A DNA stretch of 40,655 nt from Brasilonema sp. CT11 (lineage in GTDB: Bacteria; Cyanobacteriota; Cyanobacteriia; Cyanobacteriales; Nostocaceae), in NCBI RefSeq assembly GCF_017982655.1, contig NZ_JABXYX010000069.1, positions 1-40,655 on the forward strand, given 5' to 3'. Positions 31,629 to 40,491 of the stretch are shown here, piece after piece. The notes below the pieces were generated by a model. It saw only the letters and a list, made by a program, of their open reading frames with translations, was not told the origin of the DNA and ran no database searches. Made by a program: the position numbers and the translations under genes. The stretch's first letter is position 1; every line of letters starts with the position of its first letter.

Positions 31629-33782
31629 ATGAAATACGCTCATATTTTACAATACAGTGAAGAAGATTGCGGTGCTGCTTGTCTAGCTTCTATCGCTAGA
31701 CATCATGGACGTACTTTTACGCTGAATCATATCCGTGAAGCAGTCGGTACTGGACAATTAGGCACAACTTTATTAGGGCTGAAACGAGGAGCAGAAACAC
31801 TCGGATTTAAAGCTCGCCATGTAAGAACTTCGGCAGAATTGTTAAATCGGATGAATGAAGCGCCCTTACCAGCAATTATTCACTGGAAAGGGTGCCATTG
31901 GGTTGTTTTATACGGCAAGAAAGGCAAAAAATGTATCGTCGCCGATCCAGCAGTAGGAATCCGTTATCTTTCTAAAAAAGATTTAGCCGAGGGTTGGACG
32001 GATTGGTTGATGCTTTTGGTAGAGCCAGATCCAGTTCGCTTTTTGGAGCAAAAGAACGATGAGGTTGGAGGCTTTTGGCGTTTTTTCCGACGTGTGTGGA
32101 TTTTTCGCGGAATTTTAGCGCAAGCTTTGCCGTTAAATTTCATACTAGGATTACTCTCTTTAGCTTCCCCTTTTCTGCTGCAACTCCTAACTGATGATGT
32201 GCTGGTGCGTGGTGATACGAGACTACTGACGACTGTGGCGATCGCCGTCGTAGTCATGAATTTGATTGCTAGCAGTCTTTCCTGGGTGCAGTCTAACTTA
32301 ATCGCTCACTTTGCCCAACGTCTACAACTAGGACTAGTCCTAGAATTTGGAAGAGCTATTCTGCGATTACCTCTTTCTTACTACGAATCTCGACGCAGCG
32401 GGGAAATTGTGAGTCGGTTGCGAGACATCAACGAGATTAATCAGTTAGTTGCTCAAGTTGTTATCTCTCTACCCAGTAGATTTTTTATTGCGATCATTTC
32501 TTTGAGTTTGATGGTTTTCTATAGCTGGAAACTTACCATAGTAGCGATGTTCGTCTCTGTGGTGATGACTTTATCTACGATAGTCTTTCAGCCTAGTTTA
32601 CGGCAAAAAACTCGTGAGCTTTTGGTCACAGAAGCAGAAACACAAGGCATTTTAGTAGAAACATTTAAAGGCGCACTCACTCTCAAAAGTACTACAGCCG
32701 CACCCCAATTTTGGGATGAATTTCAAACCCGATTTAGCCATCTGGCTAACGTCACACTCCGGACTATTCAGATTAGCATTATCAACAATAGCTTCTCTAG
32801 TTTTGTTTCTGCTATTGGCAGTATTGTTTTACTATGGTTTGGCGGTAATTTGGTAAGTAACCCAGCGGAGAATTTAAGTATCGGGCAATTGCTAGCATTT
32901 AACTCGATGAATGCTAATTTCCTGGGCTTAATTAGTACTATCATTAATTTTGTTGATCGATTTACTCGTGCCAAAACTGCCACACAACGCCTGACAGAAG
33001 TAATAGATGCCACCCCAGAACATAGTGAAGATGACGCCAAAAAGCCATTTGCTCGAATACAACAAAATGCCGATATTATTTGTCGTCAAGTTAACTTTCA
33101 CTATGCAGGTCGGCTTGACTTATTAGAGGACTTTTCTATAACAATCCCTGGTGGAAAAGTTGTTGCCTTGATTGGTAAATCCGGCTGTGGTAAAAGCACT
33201 TTAGCTAAAGTCATTGCTGGGTTGTATCCACTGCAATCAGGAAATATTCGTATTGGACTGTATAACCTAGATGACCTCCCTCTTGATTGTCTGCGTCAAC
33301 AGGTAGTTTTAGTTCCTCAAGACGCTCACTTCTGGAGTCGTTCCATTCTTGAAAACTTTCGCATAGGAAGACCACAATTAACTTTTGAGGAGATTGTGCA
33401 AGCTTGCCAAATTGCAGAAGCCGATGATTTTATTAGTAATTTACCCGAGAAATATCAAACGATTTTAGGTGAATTTGGCGCAAATATTTCTGGTGGACAA
33501 CGTCAACGATTAGCAATAGCACGAGCTATAGCCACAGATCCAGCAATCCTGATTTTAGATGAATCTACCTCTGGACTCGACCCTGTGAGTGAGAACCTCG
33601 TGCTGGATAAACTGTTTAAACACCGTCACGGTAAAACCACAATTTTGATTACCCATCGTCCCAAAGTTATTAATCGTGCTGATTGGGTTGTAATGTTAGA
33701 TCAAGGCAGATTAAAACTTCAAGGAACTCTTTCAGATTTACGCTCAAAAGAAGGAGACCATTTGGACTTTTTGATACTTTAG
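31629..33782 (+). CDS. peptidase-containing ABC exporter (C39 domain, PCAT)
   Basis: The protein is 717 aa from the ATG at 31629; a GTG start at 31581 is open but adds a basic tail before the peptidase. The C39 cysteine protease has Cys14 in EEDCGAACL, His90 in GCHWVVLY and Asp106 in ADPAVG, the complete catalytic triad. Five to six membrane spans follow (ILGLLSLASPFLLQLLTDDV onward). The NBD has Walker A IGKSGCGKST, signature ISGGQRQRLAIARA, Walker B ILILDES and H-loop ITHRP. It should cut double-glycine leaders on the cytoplasmic face and export the mature peptide. The five genes just upstream supply matching leaders, and an HlyD-type partner follows. Confidence 0.95.
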   Translation: MKYAHILQYSEEDCGAACLASIARHHGRTFTLNHIREAVGTGQLGTTLLGLKRGAETLGFKARHVRTSAELLNRMNEAPLPAIIHWKGCHWVVLYGKKGKKCIVADPAVGIRYLSKKDLAEGWTDWLMLLVEPDPVRFLEQKNDEVGGFWRFFRRVWIFRGILAQALPLNFILGLLSLASPFLLQLLTDDVLVRGDTRLLTTVAIAVVVMNLIASSLSWVQSNLIAHFAQRLQLGLVLEFGRAILRLPLSYYESRRSGEIVSRLRDINEINQLVAQVVISLPSRFFIAIISLSLMVFYSWKLTIVAMFVSVVMTLSTIVFQPSLRQKTRELLVTEAETQGILVETFKGALTLKSTTAAPQFWDEFQTRFSHLANVTLRTIQISIINNSFSSFVSAIGSIVLLWFGGNLVSNPAENLSIGQLLAFNSMNANFLGLISTIINFVDRFTRAKTATQRLTEVIDATPEHSEDDAKKPFARIQQNADIICRQVNFHYAGRLDLLEDFSITIPGGKVVALIGKSGCGKSTLAKVIAGLYPLQSGNIRIGLYNLDDLPLDCLRQQVVLVPQDAHFWSRSILENFRIGRPQLTFEEIVQACQIAEADDFISNLPEKYQTILGEFGANISGGQRQRLAIARAIATDPAILILDESTSGLDPVSENLVLDKLFKHRHGKTTILITHRPKVINRADWVVMLDQGRLKLQGTLSDLRSKEGDHLDFLIL

Positions 33783-33852
33783 TTAATGGCTAATGGCTCA
33801 GATAAGAGATTTATAAACTCAAGTAGCAATTAACAATTAGCAATTAGTCATT

Positions 33853-35274
33853 ATGCATACACAGAATCAAAAACTTCTCCCTTCGCATAAAATTTCCTCA
33901 GTTGAAAGCGAGGGGTTTCTCCCTCCTATTAGTCCTTGGACATCTTTAGCTGGAGTATTTCTTGTTGGAACTGTCGCTACTATATTTAGCCTTGCCTCCT
34001 CTATAAAATACAATGTCACAGTAAAAGGTAGTGCTAATGTGCGTCCCACAGGAGACCTCCGGCTAGTACAACCAGAAATAGAAGGAACTGTTAAAGAGAT
34101 TTTTGTAAAAGAAAATCAAATGGTCAAGCAGGGAGATGCGATCGCCGTCCTTAATGATGATCAACTGCAAATTAAAAAGAGCCAGATCAAAGGCAATATT
34201 GAGCAAAGCAAGTTACAACTTATTCAAATGTATGCTCAAATCAAAAGTTTAGATGTTCAGGTTAGTGCTGAAAAGCAAGTCATAGAACAGACCATTTCTT
34301 CTGCAAAAGCGGAATTGGCACGTAGTCAACGGGAATATCAAGAACGACAAATTACAACGACAAGCGACTCACTAGGTGCAGAAGCAAATTTGCAGAAAGC
34401 AGAAGCAGACTTACAAAAAGCCAAGGTAGATTTAGACTTTGCTATGGTAGATCGCGATCGCTATCAGCAGTTGTCAGAAACTGGAGCAATTGGTCGGCGT
34501 GATTTTGAACAGAAAAAACTCGTTGTTGAACAAACAAAATTAATACTACAAGGTCAACAAAAAGCCGTTGATATTGCCAAAGCCAAAGTCAAATCAGCTA
34601 AAGCTGCTGTTAATCCCAGCAACGCAACGGTTGAGATGGCAAAAAAACGCATTGAGCAAGAAATTGCTAAAGGTCAAGCAACGATCGCGACTTTGCTCAA
34701 AGAAAAAGAAGCTTTAATTCAGCGGCGTTCTGAAACACAAAACCAAATCAACCAATCTCGAAAAGACCTGCAACAACTTGATACTCAACTCAAAAGTAGC
34801 ATCATTCGTGCCACCAGTAACGGCATTATTCTTAAGCTCAATGTCTATAACCCTGGTCAAGTTGTCCGTACTAGCGAACCTATTGCTCAAATTGTTCCTC
34901 TTAACACTCCTCTAGTCATTAAAGTTATAATTCCTTCTGCTGATGTTAGAAAAGTCGCAGTTGCTCAAAAAGTGCAATTGCGAGTTGATGCTTGTCCCTA
35001 TCCTGATTACGGCACTCTTAAAGGTACTGTTAGCACCATTTCTCCAGACGCCATAACATCTGGGAGCAATTCGGGTACAGGAACCACTGGTTCTTCAACT
35101 GCTGGTACTAGCAACTTTGAAGTCACAGTAAAACCAGAAACACTTTCTTTCGGACATGGTGAATACAAATGTCATCTTCAAGCTGGGATGTCTGGAACAG
35201 CTGATATTATTTCTAGAGAAGAGACAGCGCTGCAATATCTCTTGAGAAAGGCAAGATTAATAACGGATTTGTGA
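33853..35274 (+). CDS. HlyD-family membrane fusion protein
   Basis: The 473 aa protein has one membrane span at ~28-51 (TSLAGVFLVGTVATIFSLAS). The first lipoyl half is EIEGTVKEIFVKENQMVKQG, followed by a long coiled coil (~100-310) rich in Gln/Lys/Glu. The second lipoyl half has IRATSNGIILKLNVYNPGQV, and a beta-barrel domain follows (VIKVIIPSADVRKVA, ending MSGTADIISREETALQYLLR). It links the inner-membrane PCAT to an outer-membrane TolC-like channel, which is not encoded here. Seventy bases separate it from the transporter on the same strand. The inserted linker GSNSGTGTTGSSTAGTSN is low complexity. Confidence 0.93.
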   Translation: MHTQNQKLLPSHKISSVESEGFLPPISPWTSLAGVFLVGTVATIFSLASSIKYNVTVKGSANVRPTGDLRLVQPEIEGTVKEIFVKENQMVKQGDAIAVLNDDQLQIKKSQIKGNIEQSKLQLIQMYAQIKSLDVQVSAEKQVIEQTISSAKAELARSQREYQERQITTTSDSLGAEANLQKAEADLQKAKVDLDFAMVDRDRYQQLSETGAIGRRDFEQKKLVVEQTKLILQGQQKAVDIAKAKVKSAKAAVNPSNATVEMAKKRIEQEIAKGQATIATLLKEKEALIQRRSETQNQINQSRKDLQQLDTQLKSSIIRATSNGIILKLNVYNPGQVVRTSEPIAQIVPLNTPLVIKVIIPSADVRKVAVAQKVQLRVDACPYPDYGTLKGTVSTISPDAITSGSNSGTGTTGSSTAGTSNFEVTVKPETLSFGHGEYKCHLQAGMSGTADIISREETALQYLLRKARLITDL

Positions 35275-35292
35275 GTAGCTATAGCAATCCTA

Positions 35293-35366
35293 AATGATAA
35301 TCAAAACATTAGGGAGGGAAGAGTCGAGCTTAGCTCGGCTCTCCCTCCTGTTGCATGATTATCATT
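35293..35366. repeat. long inverted repeat after the exporter operon
   Basis: Outer arms 35293-35303 and 35356-35366 (AATGATAATCA) are perfectly complementary. Inner arms are GGAGGGA-AGAG-TCGAGC against GCTCGG-CTCTCCCTCC with one bulge and one mismatch, and a TTA loop. It may serve as a terminator-like structure for the exporter genes, but lacks a T-run; the layout also fits a small palindromic mobile repeat. Confidence 0.65.
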
Positions 35367-35558
35367 CTTATATCTAATTATTTCCTTATATACACGTATT
35401 GACAAAATGCACGCTTTTTTAACCTATCACCGATGGGCGTCCGCCAAAGGCGACAAGTAGTAGATGTGTTTAATCACACCAAATAGTAAGTGCAAATAGT
35501 AACCTGGAACAAATCAATTTTTGGCTGCTACCACAAAAACATTACACAGGGCTTTTTC

Positions 35559-35957
35559 ATGATAACCAAAGACGAATTTCTAGAAGTAATTTCTGTTAGT
35601 GCCTATACTCTGGGAATATTTGCAGTGGGTATTGGTGGGGCAGCACTGGTGACATCTGCAACTAGTACTGCATTGATTTCAGTGGGTCGTGCACTAGAAT
35701 CACAACGTCCAGCGATCCACAAACTTATGGTTTTTAGCTGTGCAAGCGACAGTGGTGGTGTAGTGATGGTTGTTGGAGGATTAGCGATCGCGCGTTTGCG
35801 AAAATCCCCAACTCCAACCACACCACCACCAATCAAGCCCTCACTGGTGATTCCCATTGCGTGCGGCAGCTGTAAGTATTTTTCGGGAGAGATGCTCCTC
35901 CCTTGTGCGGTGCACCCTGAATTGAAGGAAAATTGTAGCGACAGAGAGCCAAGCTAG
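35559..35957 (+). CDS. small membrane protein with Cys-cluster tail, unknown function
   Basis: The protein is 132 aa from the ATG at 35559 (MITKDEFLEV); an upstream start at 35490 is open. There are two hydrophobic segments (AYTLGIFAVGIGGAALV and VVMVVGGLAIARL) separated by ~45 residues, then a Pro-rich linker and a four-Cys tail (CGSCKYF, LPCAVHP, NCSD). A CGSC-KYF...CAVHP pattern occurs in several cyanobacterial hypothetical proteins, possibly binding metal. No function is assigned. Confidence 0.6.
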   Translation: MITKDEFLEVISVSAYTLGIFAVGIGGAALVTSATSTALISVGRALESQRPAIHKLMVFSCASDSGGVVMVVGGLAIARLRKSPTPTTPPPIKPSLVIPIACGSCKYFSGEMLLPCAVHPELKENCSDREPS

Positions 35958-35964
35958 CTGGTGC

Positions 35965-36159
35965 TTGATTCGCATCAAACCAGGGATTTTGCAAAACGAC
36001 TCATCAGGATATGTTGTCGAATCTAACGGGAAATTTGTCAAAACTAGGAAACGGAGAAGGCAGGACAAGCCAGTTGGTATTTTGGTTAGCGTATCTCAAG
36101 CACAGATTAAATATTTGGATCTGGAAATCACTGATCACGAAAGCCAATCTGTAGCTTGA
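35965..36159 (+). CDS. possible small hypothetical protein
   Basis: An open frame of 64 codons starts at TTG, 7 bases after the previous gene and just before a good terminator. It is basic in the middle (KTRKRRRQDK) and ends in LEITDHESQSVA. The absence of an ATG and ribosome site makes it doubtful; the terminator right after it is the only support. Confidence 0.3.
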   Translation: MIRIKPGILQNDSSGYVVESNGKFVKTRKRRRQDKPVGILVSVSQAQIKYLDLEITDHESQSVA

Positions 36160-36169
36160 CATCAATAAC

Positions 36170-36198
36170 AAAGCCCTCGGTTCATTCCCAAGGGCTTT
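36170..36198 (+). terminator. intrinsic terminator
   Basis: An 8 bp perfect stem (AAAGCCCT with AGGGCTTT) around a 13-base loop is followed by TGTTTTTTG. It ends the plus-strand transcription unit of the small genes at 35559-36159. Confidence 0.8.
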
Positions 36199-36273
36199 TG
36201 TTTTTTGAGGTTACTACTAGTATGAAACACACTTGCGTTTTACTATTCAGTATCAGTTGGTGGATACAGATAG

Positions 36274-36309
36274 AGTGACCAAAAGTCTGCATCATCGCTT
36301 TTGGTCACT
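36274..36309 (-). terminator. hairpin downstream of the PEP-CTERM gene
   Basis: A perfect 12 bp stem (AGTGACCAAAAG and its complement) with a 12-base loop lies 15 bases after the stop of the minus-strand gene. No T-run follows on the minus strand, so it may protect or end the transcript. Confidence 0.6.
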
Positions 36310-36324
36310 ATAGCGTATTAACCT

Positions 36325-37167
36325 TTAGCAGTTCTTTTCTTTCAATGAGCGTACTAAAGTCATTGCTTTACGTTTGGCTTTAGTGACAACCCCAAGAAGG
36401 CTACAACAGGACAGTAAAGCCAGAGTAGTAGAAGGTTCTGGTACTACAACTCTAGCCCGATTCCTCTTAACTTCTACTAAAGCGACATTTGTTTCGTTGG
36501 CAAAATAACGTTGCACAGAACCCTGAATGGAAGCTGTAGCAGATTCTTGATTTCCCCCAAAATTAGACGTGGTGAGTGGATTATTCAAACTCACATTGTC
36601 GCTTTTTTGAAATGCGATAAAATCGTTATCGCCTAGAGTCTCTACATTTCCTGTTAAGTCGAAGAAATCTAAGATAGTGTTATTCGTGGTGTCGATCAAT
36701 GCGAAAGATATATCTCCGGCTGCTCTTGCATTTTCTGCAGGTGGATTATCTATTGATGTTTTCAGGTTTAAATTTGTTGTAAAGTCAACAGACCATTGTG
36801 TATTTGCATCTACAACGAAATTACCGATAACTGTAGCCTGAGTATTTGCTTGTCCTAAATAATCTCTACCTTCTCCCAAAGCTTCGCTCAAAGAAAAATT
36901 GGATGCTTCTGGTGGAGTAGGACCAGTTACAAAAGTTGCTGTTGCTTGAGATAAAGCTTTGACCATACCACCTTTGCCAATAGCAAGGGTATTGGCGTTA
37001 GTGTCAGTTCCTACTCCCAAAGGTCTTTGACTAAAGTTAGTAAAATCGAAGTCACCTTGAGAGTAAGCAAAAGTAGCAGCTTGACTCGGTGCTACTCCTA
37101 AGGCAGAACTAGCTATGAATGGCGTAACGAACAGCACACGCCGAACAAAACGCAAATGTTGTTTCAT
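36325..37167 (-). CDS. PEP-CTERM sorting-domain exported protein
   Basis: The 280 aa protein has a signal peptide (VLFVTPFIASSALGVAPSQA, cut before ATFAYSQG). A beta-rich domain follows (GNFVVDANTQWSVDFTTNLN, DISFALIDTTNNTILDFFDL). The C-terminal sorting signal is VPEPSTTLALLSCCSLLGVV, then the basic end TKAKRKAM. Such proteins are processed by an exosortase and placed on the cell surface or in the extracellular matrix. The core resembles other cyanobacterial secreted PEP-CTERM proteins without known function. It is monocistronic. Confidence 0.9.
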   Translation of the reverse strand: MKQHLRFVRRVLFVTPFIASSALGVAPSQAATFAYSQGDFDFTNFSQRPLGVGTDTNANTLAIGKGGMVKALSQATATFVTGPTPPEASNFSLSEALGEGRDYLGQANTQATVIGNFVVDANTQWSVDFTTNLNLKTSIDNPPAENARAAGDISFALIDTTNNTILDFFDLTGNVETLGDNDFIAFQKSDNVSLNNPLTTSNFGGNQESATASIQGSVQRYFANETNVALVEVKRNRARVVVPEPSTTLALLSCCSLLGVVTKAKRKAMTLVRSLKEKNC

Positions 37168-37659
37168 AAAATTCCTTGTCTAAACTTGGTCATTAGGTTG
37201 GGTCACTTGGTGTATAAAAATCCCTAAGCAGCATAAATCTGCTTTGAAAATTCAAAGCGTGTAATCTGCTGTGTCTGCAGTTATTCTTTGATTGGGTAGA
37301 TAAAGTAACTTATTTGCACCAAAATGCCAGTAAGAAACTCTGTGGTCTGACGATGGTATAGCTCTTATTTTTTACTGTGCATTTAAGTAACAATGTTAAC
37401 AAATTAAGCTAGGTATTTAGTAATCTTTTTTGTAAAGTGACGATAAAAATTTTTTGTACCAAAACTTCGTGAAAACACGAAGAAAATTTTTTAGTTATTG
37501 TTTACCAAAAAACGTTAGGGAATAATGAACGCAGGTACTGCTAGAGTTCAGCCACACTAAGTTTGTTTTTCAAGTAGTTCCTCTGCTAGACTAAGTCCGC
37601 TATGGCAGGCTTAGTCAGCAGTTCTTATTCAGCAGTTCGCCTAATTACTTACAATAAAA
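37168..37659. other. intergenic region upstream of the PEP-CTERM gene
   Basis: No gene is seen. The region is AT-rich and holds a short inverted repeat near 37461-37489 (ACTTCGTG/CACGAAG). The PEP-CTERM promoter should lie near 37170-37400, but no confident boxes can be picked by eye. Confidence 0.5.
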
Positions 37660-37716
37660 AACCTCAGCCCTTGCCCCCTCTGGGCGAGTTCACCAGAGGG
37701 GACAGGGGATGAGGTT
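37660..37716 (-). terminator. large hairpin ending the M3 peptidase transcript
   Basis: Outer arms AACCTCA/TGAGGTT and inner arms CCCTCTGG/CCAGAGGG enclose a short loop. On the minus strand it is followed by a TTTTTTATT run. It lies ~95 bases after the stop of the M3 peptidase gene. The word CCCTCTGGGCGAG also occurs near 5111, so the hairpin belongs to a dispersed repeat type. Confidence 0.75.
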
Positions 37717-37810
37717 CTTGATTTTGTATAAGTATTCATCCGGGCATGATATGATTCATGTTTCCTCAGTTAGCTACAGAAATGGGTATAACTAACTGAG
37801 GTTTTGAGAG

Positions 37811-39916
37811 TTACGCCGCTGCTACTAAGCCATTATGCTTGAGCAAAGCTTCAGTACTGGGTTCACGACCCCTGAACGACTTAAACACGTCCATTGGATG
37901 CTTACTACCACCAAGAGCCAGCACTGTATCACGATAACGCTTACCTGTAGCTTTTATAGCTTGTTCGTTATCTAAGCCAGCTTCTTCAAATGCGGCAAAA
38001 GCGTCAGCACTTAATACTTCCGCCCATTTATAACTGTAGTAACCAGCAGCATATCCACCCGAAAAAATGTGCCCGAAAGCACATAAAAAGGAATCTTCTG
38101 GTAGTGGTGGCAAAACAGTAGTGGTCTTGGCAAGGCGCGATCGCACATCTTTAGGAGTCTCGCCGCCATCCGGACGATAGCGGTGGTGCAGTTCTATGTC
38201 AAGGCTGCTAAAGTGGATTTGTCGCAATGTACCACTACCACTCATGTAGTTCTTTGCTGCCAGTAACTTTTGGTAATAATGTTCCGGTAGAGGTTCACCA
38301 GTTTGGTAATGCTTCGCCATACCAAACAAAGTTGGTCTGTCGTAGCACCAGTTTTCCATAAACTGGCTGGGCAATTCCACTGCATCCCACTCAACGTTAT
38401 TGATGCCTGCGGCTGCAGCATAGTCTACTTTGGTCAGCATATGATGCAAGCCATGACCAAACTCGTGGAACAAAGTTTCCACTTCATTAAAAGTCATGAG
38501 GCTAGGCTGATCACCAATTGGGGGAGTTTGGTTACACACCAAATATGCCACAGGTAAGCGGGTAGTGGTTACTCCATTTTCTGTGACTTTGCCACGGTTA
38601 ATACAAACATCCATCCAAGCACCGCCACGCTTTTCTTGTGGACGGCTGTAGGGATCAAGGTAAAAGTAGGCAATTGGCTGACCTGTTTCGTTAGCAATTT
38701 GGAAGTAACGCACATCCTCATGCCAAACTGGGGCTTGCCCATCATTCGGGCTAATAGTGATGCCAAATAGTCGCTGCACTAGTCCAAACAAGCCATCCAG
38801 CACTTGAGGAAGTGGGAAATAAGGGCGTAATTCTTCAGCCGTGAAAGCAAATTTTTCTTCTCGTTGACGTTCTGCCCAAAAACTGATGTCCCAGTGCTGC
38901 AAATCGTTTGCTTCTGGCGCACCAATAGAAGCAGCAAAGGCTTTGAGTTCTTCCAATTCCTTAATAGCAGCATCATAACTAGCACGACGCATTTCTTCTA
39001 ATAAGGACTCAACTGCTTGAACATTAGGAGCCATTTTACTGGCTAAGCTTAATTCAGCATATGTTTCAAAGCCAAGTAATTTTGCTAGTTCTTGACGCAA
39101 CTCCAAAATGCGTTCAATTAAGGGGTTGTTATCCAACTCACCATAAGAAGCACGGCGAATATTGGCTTTGTATAGTTTTTCCCGCAAATCCCGTCGGGTG
39201 CTATGCTGCATGAAAGGACCATAACTAGGCGAGTCCAAAGTGATGCGCCAAGGGCCATTTTCTGGAGTAGCATTTTCTTCGCCCGCAGCTTGTGCTGCTT
39301 GTGCGGCTAAACTCACTAAACTGGGAGGTAAACCCTCGATTTCTTCTGGATTTGTCAAAGTCATACTAAACGCTTTGGTTGCATCTAGCAGATGGTTGGA
39401 AAACTTGGTAGACAGTTCTGCCAATTCCATCTGAATGGCATTAAAACGTTCCTTTGCTTCGCCCTGCAAACCAACACCAGAAAGTTCCGCATCTCGGATA
39501 GCTGCTTCTACAATACGCTGTTGAGACTCCTCAAGTGTTGCCCAAGCATCACTGGCACGGAGTGCCTTAAAAGCATTATAAATTGGTTGGCTTTGACCGA
39601 GCTTGTTGGAAAATTGCACAACATGCGGTAGTACGCTTTCGTATGCTTCACGAAGTTCGGAGCTATTTTTCACACCCATTAAATGGTTTACAATTCCCCA
39701 ACTCCAATTAAGGCGTTCTGTCAGCTTTTCCAGAGGTTCTACTAAACCGTTCCAAGTAGGTTTTACATTAGCTTCTAAAGTCGTAAGTTCCTGATCAAGT
39801 TCTGCGAGCAGTTGATTAAATGCTGGTACAACAGACTCTGCTGAAATCTCCCCAAAGGAAGGCAAACCAGAGCCTTTTAGTAAAGGATTCTTGGAAATAA
39901 TGGTATTTGTACTCAT
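37811..39916 (-). CDS. prlC: M3-family oligopeptidase (oligopeptidase A type)
   Basis: The zinc peptidase is 701 aa from the ATG at 39916; an upstream start at 39940 is open. It degrades oligopeptides in the cytoplasm, including leftover signal peptides in E. coli. The catalytic motif HEFGHGLHH begins at about residue 484 (coded at 38453-38467 for HEFGH), followed by the EWDAVELPSQFMENW segment with the third zinc ligand. Other family text: AYFYLDPYSRPQEKRGGAWM and FGHIFSGGYAAGYYSYKWAE. The length matches oligopeptidase A/Dcp-type enzymes. It is monocistronic. Confidence 0.92.
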   Translation of the reverse strand: MSTNTIISKNPLLKGSGLPSFGEISAESVVPAFNQLLAELDQELTTLEANVKPTWNGLVEPLEKLTERLNWSWGIVNHLMGVKNSSELREAYESVLPHVVQFSNKLGQSQPIYNAFKALRASDAWATLEESQQRIVEAAIRDAELSGVGLQGEAKERFNAIQMELAELSTKFSNHLLDATKAFSMTLTNPEEIEGLPPSLVSLAAQAAQAAGEENATPENGPWRITLDSPSYGPFMQHSTRRDLREKLYKANIRRASYGELDNNPLIERILELRQELAKLLGFETYAELSLASKMAPNVQAVESLLEEMRRASYDAAIKELEELKAFAASIGAPEANDLQHWDISFWAERQREEKFAFTAEELRPYFPLPQVLDGLFGLVQRLFGITISPNDGQAPVWHEDVRYFQIANETGQPIAYFYLDPYSRPQEKRGGAWMDVCINRGKVTENGVTTTRLPVAYLVCNQTPPIGDQPSLMTFNEVETLFHEFGHGLHHMLTKVDYAAAAGINNVEWDAVELPSQFMENWCYDRPTLFGMAKHYQTGEPLPEHYYQKLLAAKNYMSGSGTLRQIHFSSLDIELHHRYRPDGGETPKDVRSRLAKTTTVLPPLPEDSFLCAFGHIFSGGYAAGYYSYKWAEVLSADAFAAFEEAGLDNEQAIKATGKRYRDTVLALGGSKHPMDVFKSFRGREPSTEALLKHNGLVAAA

Positions 39917-40269
39917 AGTTTTATCTGAGGAGCGGGTCAATACGCAGTAATAAGCGATTTTTCTTTATATATCATCTAATGTAGCAATAGCTTTCTCTAT
40001 TGCAGATTCTTCCCAAGTAAAAGTAGTAACAACCGTACTGACATCATAATTTAGTCAGTGAGACTTATCAGCAAATCAACAAAGGGCAGGTGGGCGAGTC
40101 GATCTGTGCCTGGGAGCTGCCAATCGAGATCCAGCGCAATTTGCTGATCCCGATCACCTCTGATATGAAATCCTGGTGATTACTTGTCGTAAAAACTTCC
40201 CCGCGTCCAGTGTGTCTCAAAGTTTCAGCGTCAGTTTATACGATAACTATTTAAGCGGATTTCATATGA

Positions 40270-40395
40270 CTCACTCGTCAGCATTACAGTTTGCCGTTTG
40301 GAGGGGGCATCCACTATTGCCTAGGTGCTGTGCTTGCACGCATAGTAGGTCAGATTGCTATCAATGCGATCGTTATTACGTGGATTGGTAGTTAA
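40270..40395 (+). pseudogene. cytochrome P450 C-terminal heme-loop remnant
   Basis: A 41-codon frame without a start reads LTRQHYSLPFGGGIHYCLGA then VLAR and GQIAINAI before a stop. FGGGIHYCLG is the P450 heme-binding loop with the axial Cys, and the preceding LTR and following ALAR-like text fit the family. Nothing upstream continues the protein: a TGA lies directly before, and 40050-40265 yields only broken frames. It is a relic of a lost P450 gene, with little doubt about the motif. Confidence 0.75.
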
Positions 40396-40491
40396 AGCCT
40401 TTTCTCCTGAGGAAAAACTACGGTTTTCAAAGTAGACGTGGTATAATATCCCTTTTTTATTTAAATTAGTCTCAAATAGTGGTGGTATTTT

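Noticed and set aside
40051-40179. Protein-like frame upstream of the P450 relic (ESICAWELPIE onward)
   Set aside because: It is broken by a stop and a shift within ~130 bases and matches nothing I recognise; it is probably more decayed DNA.
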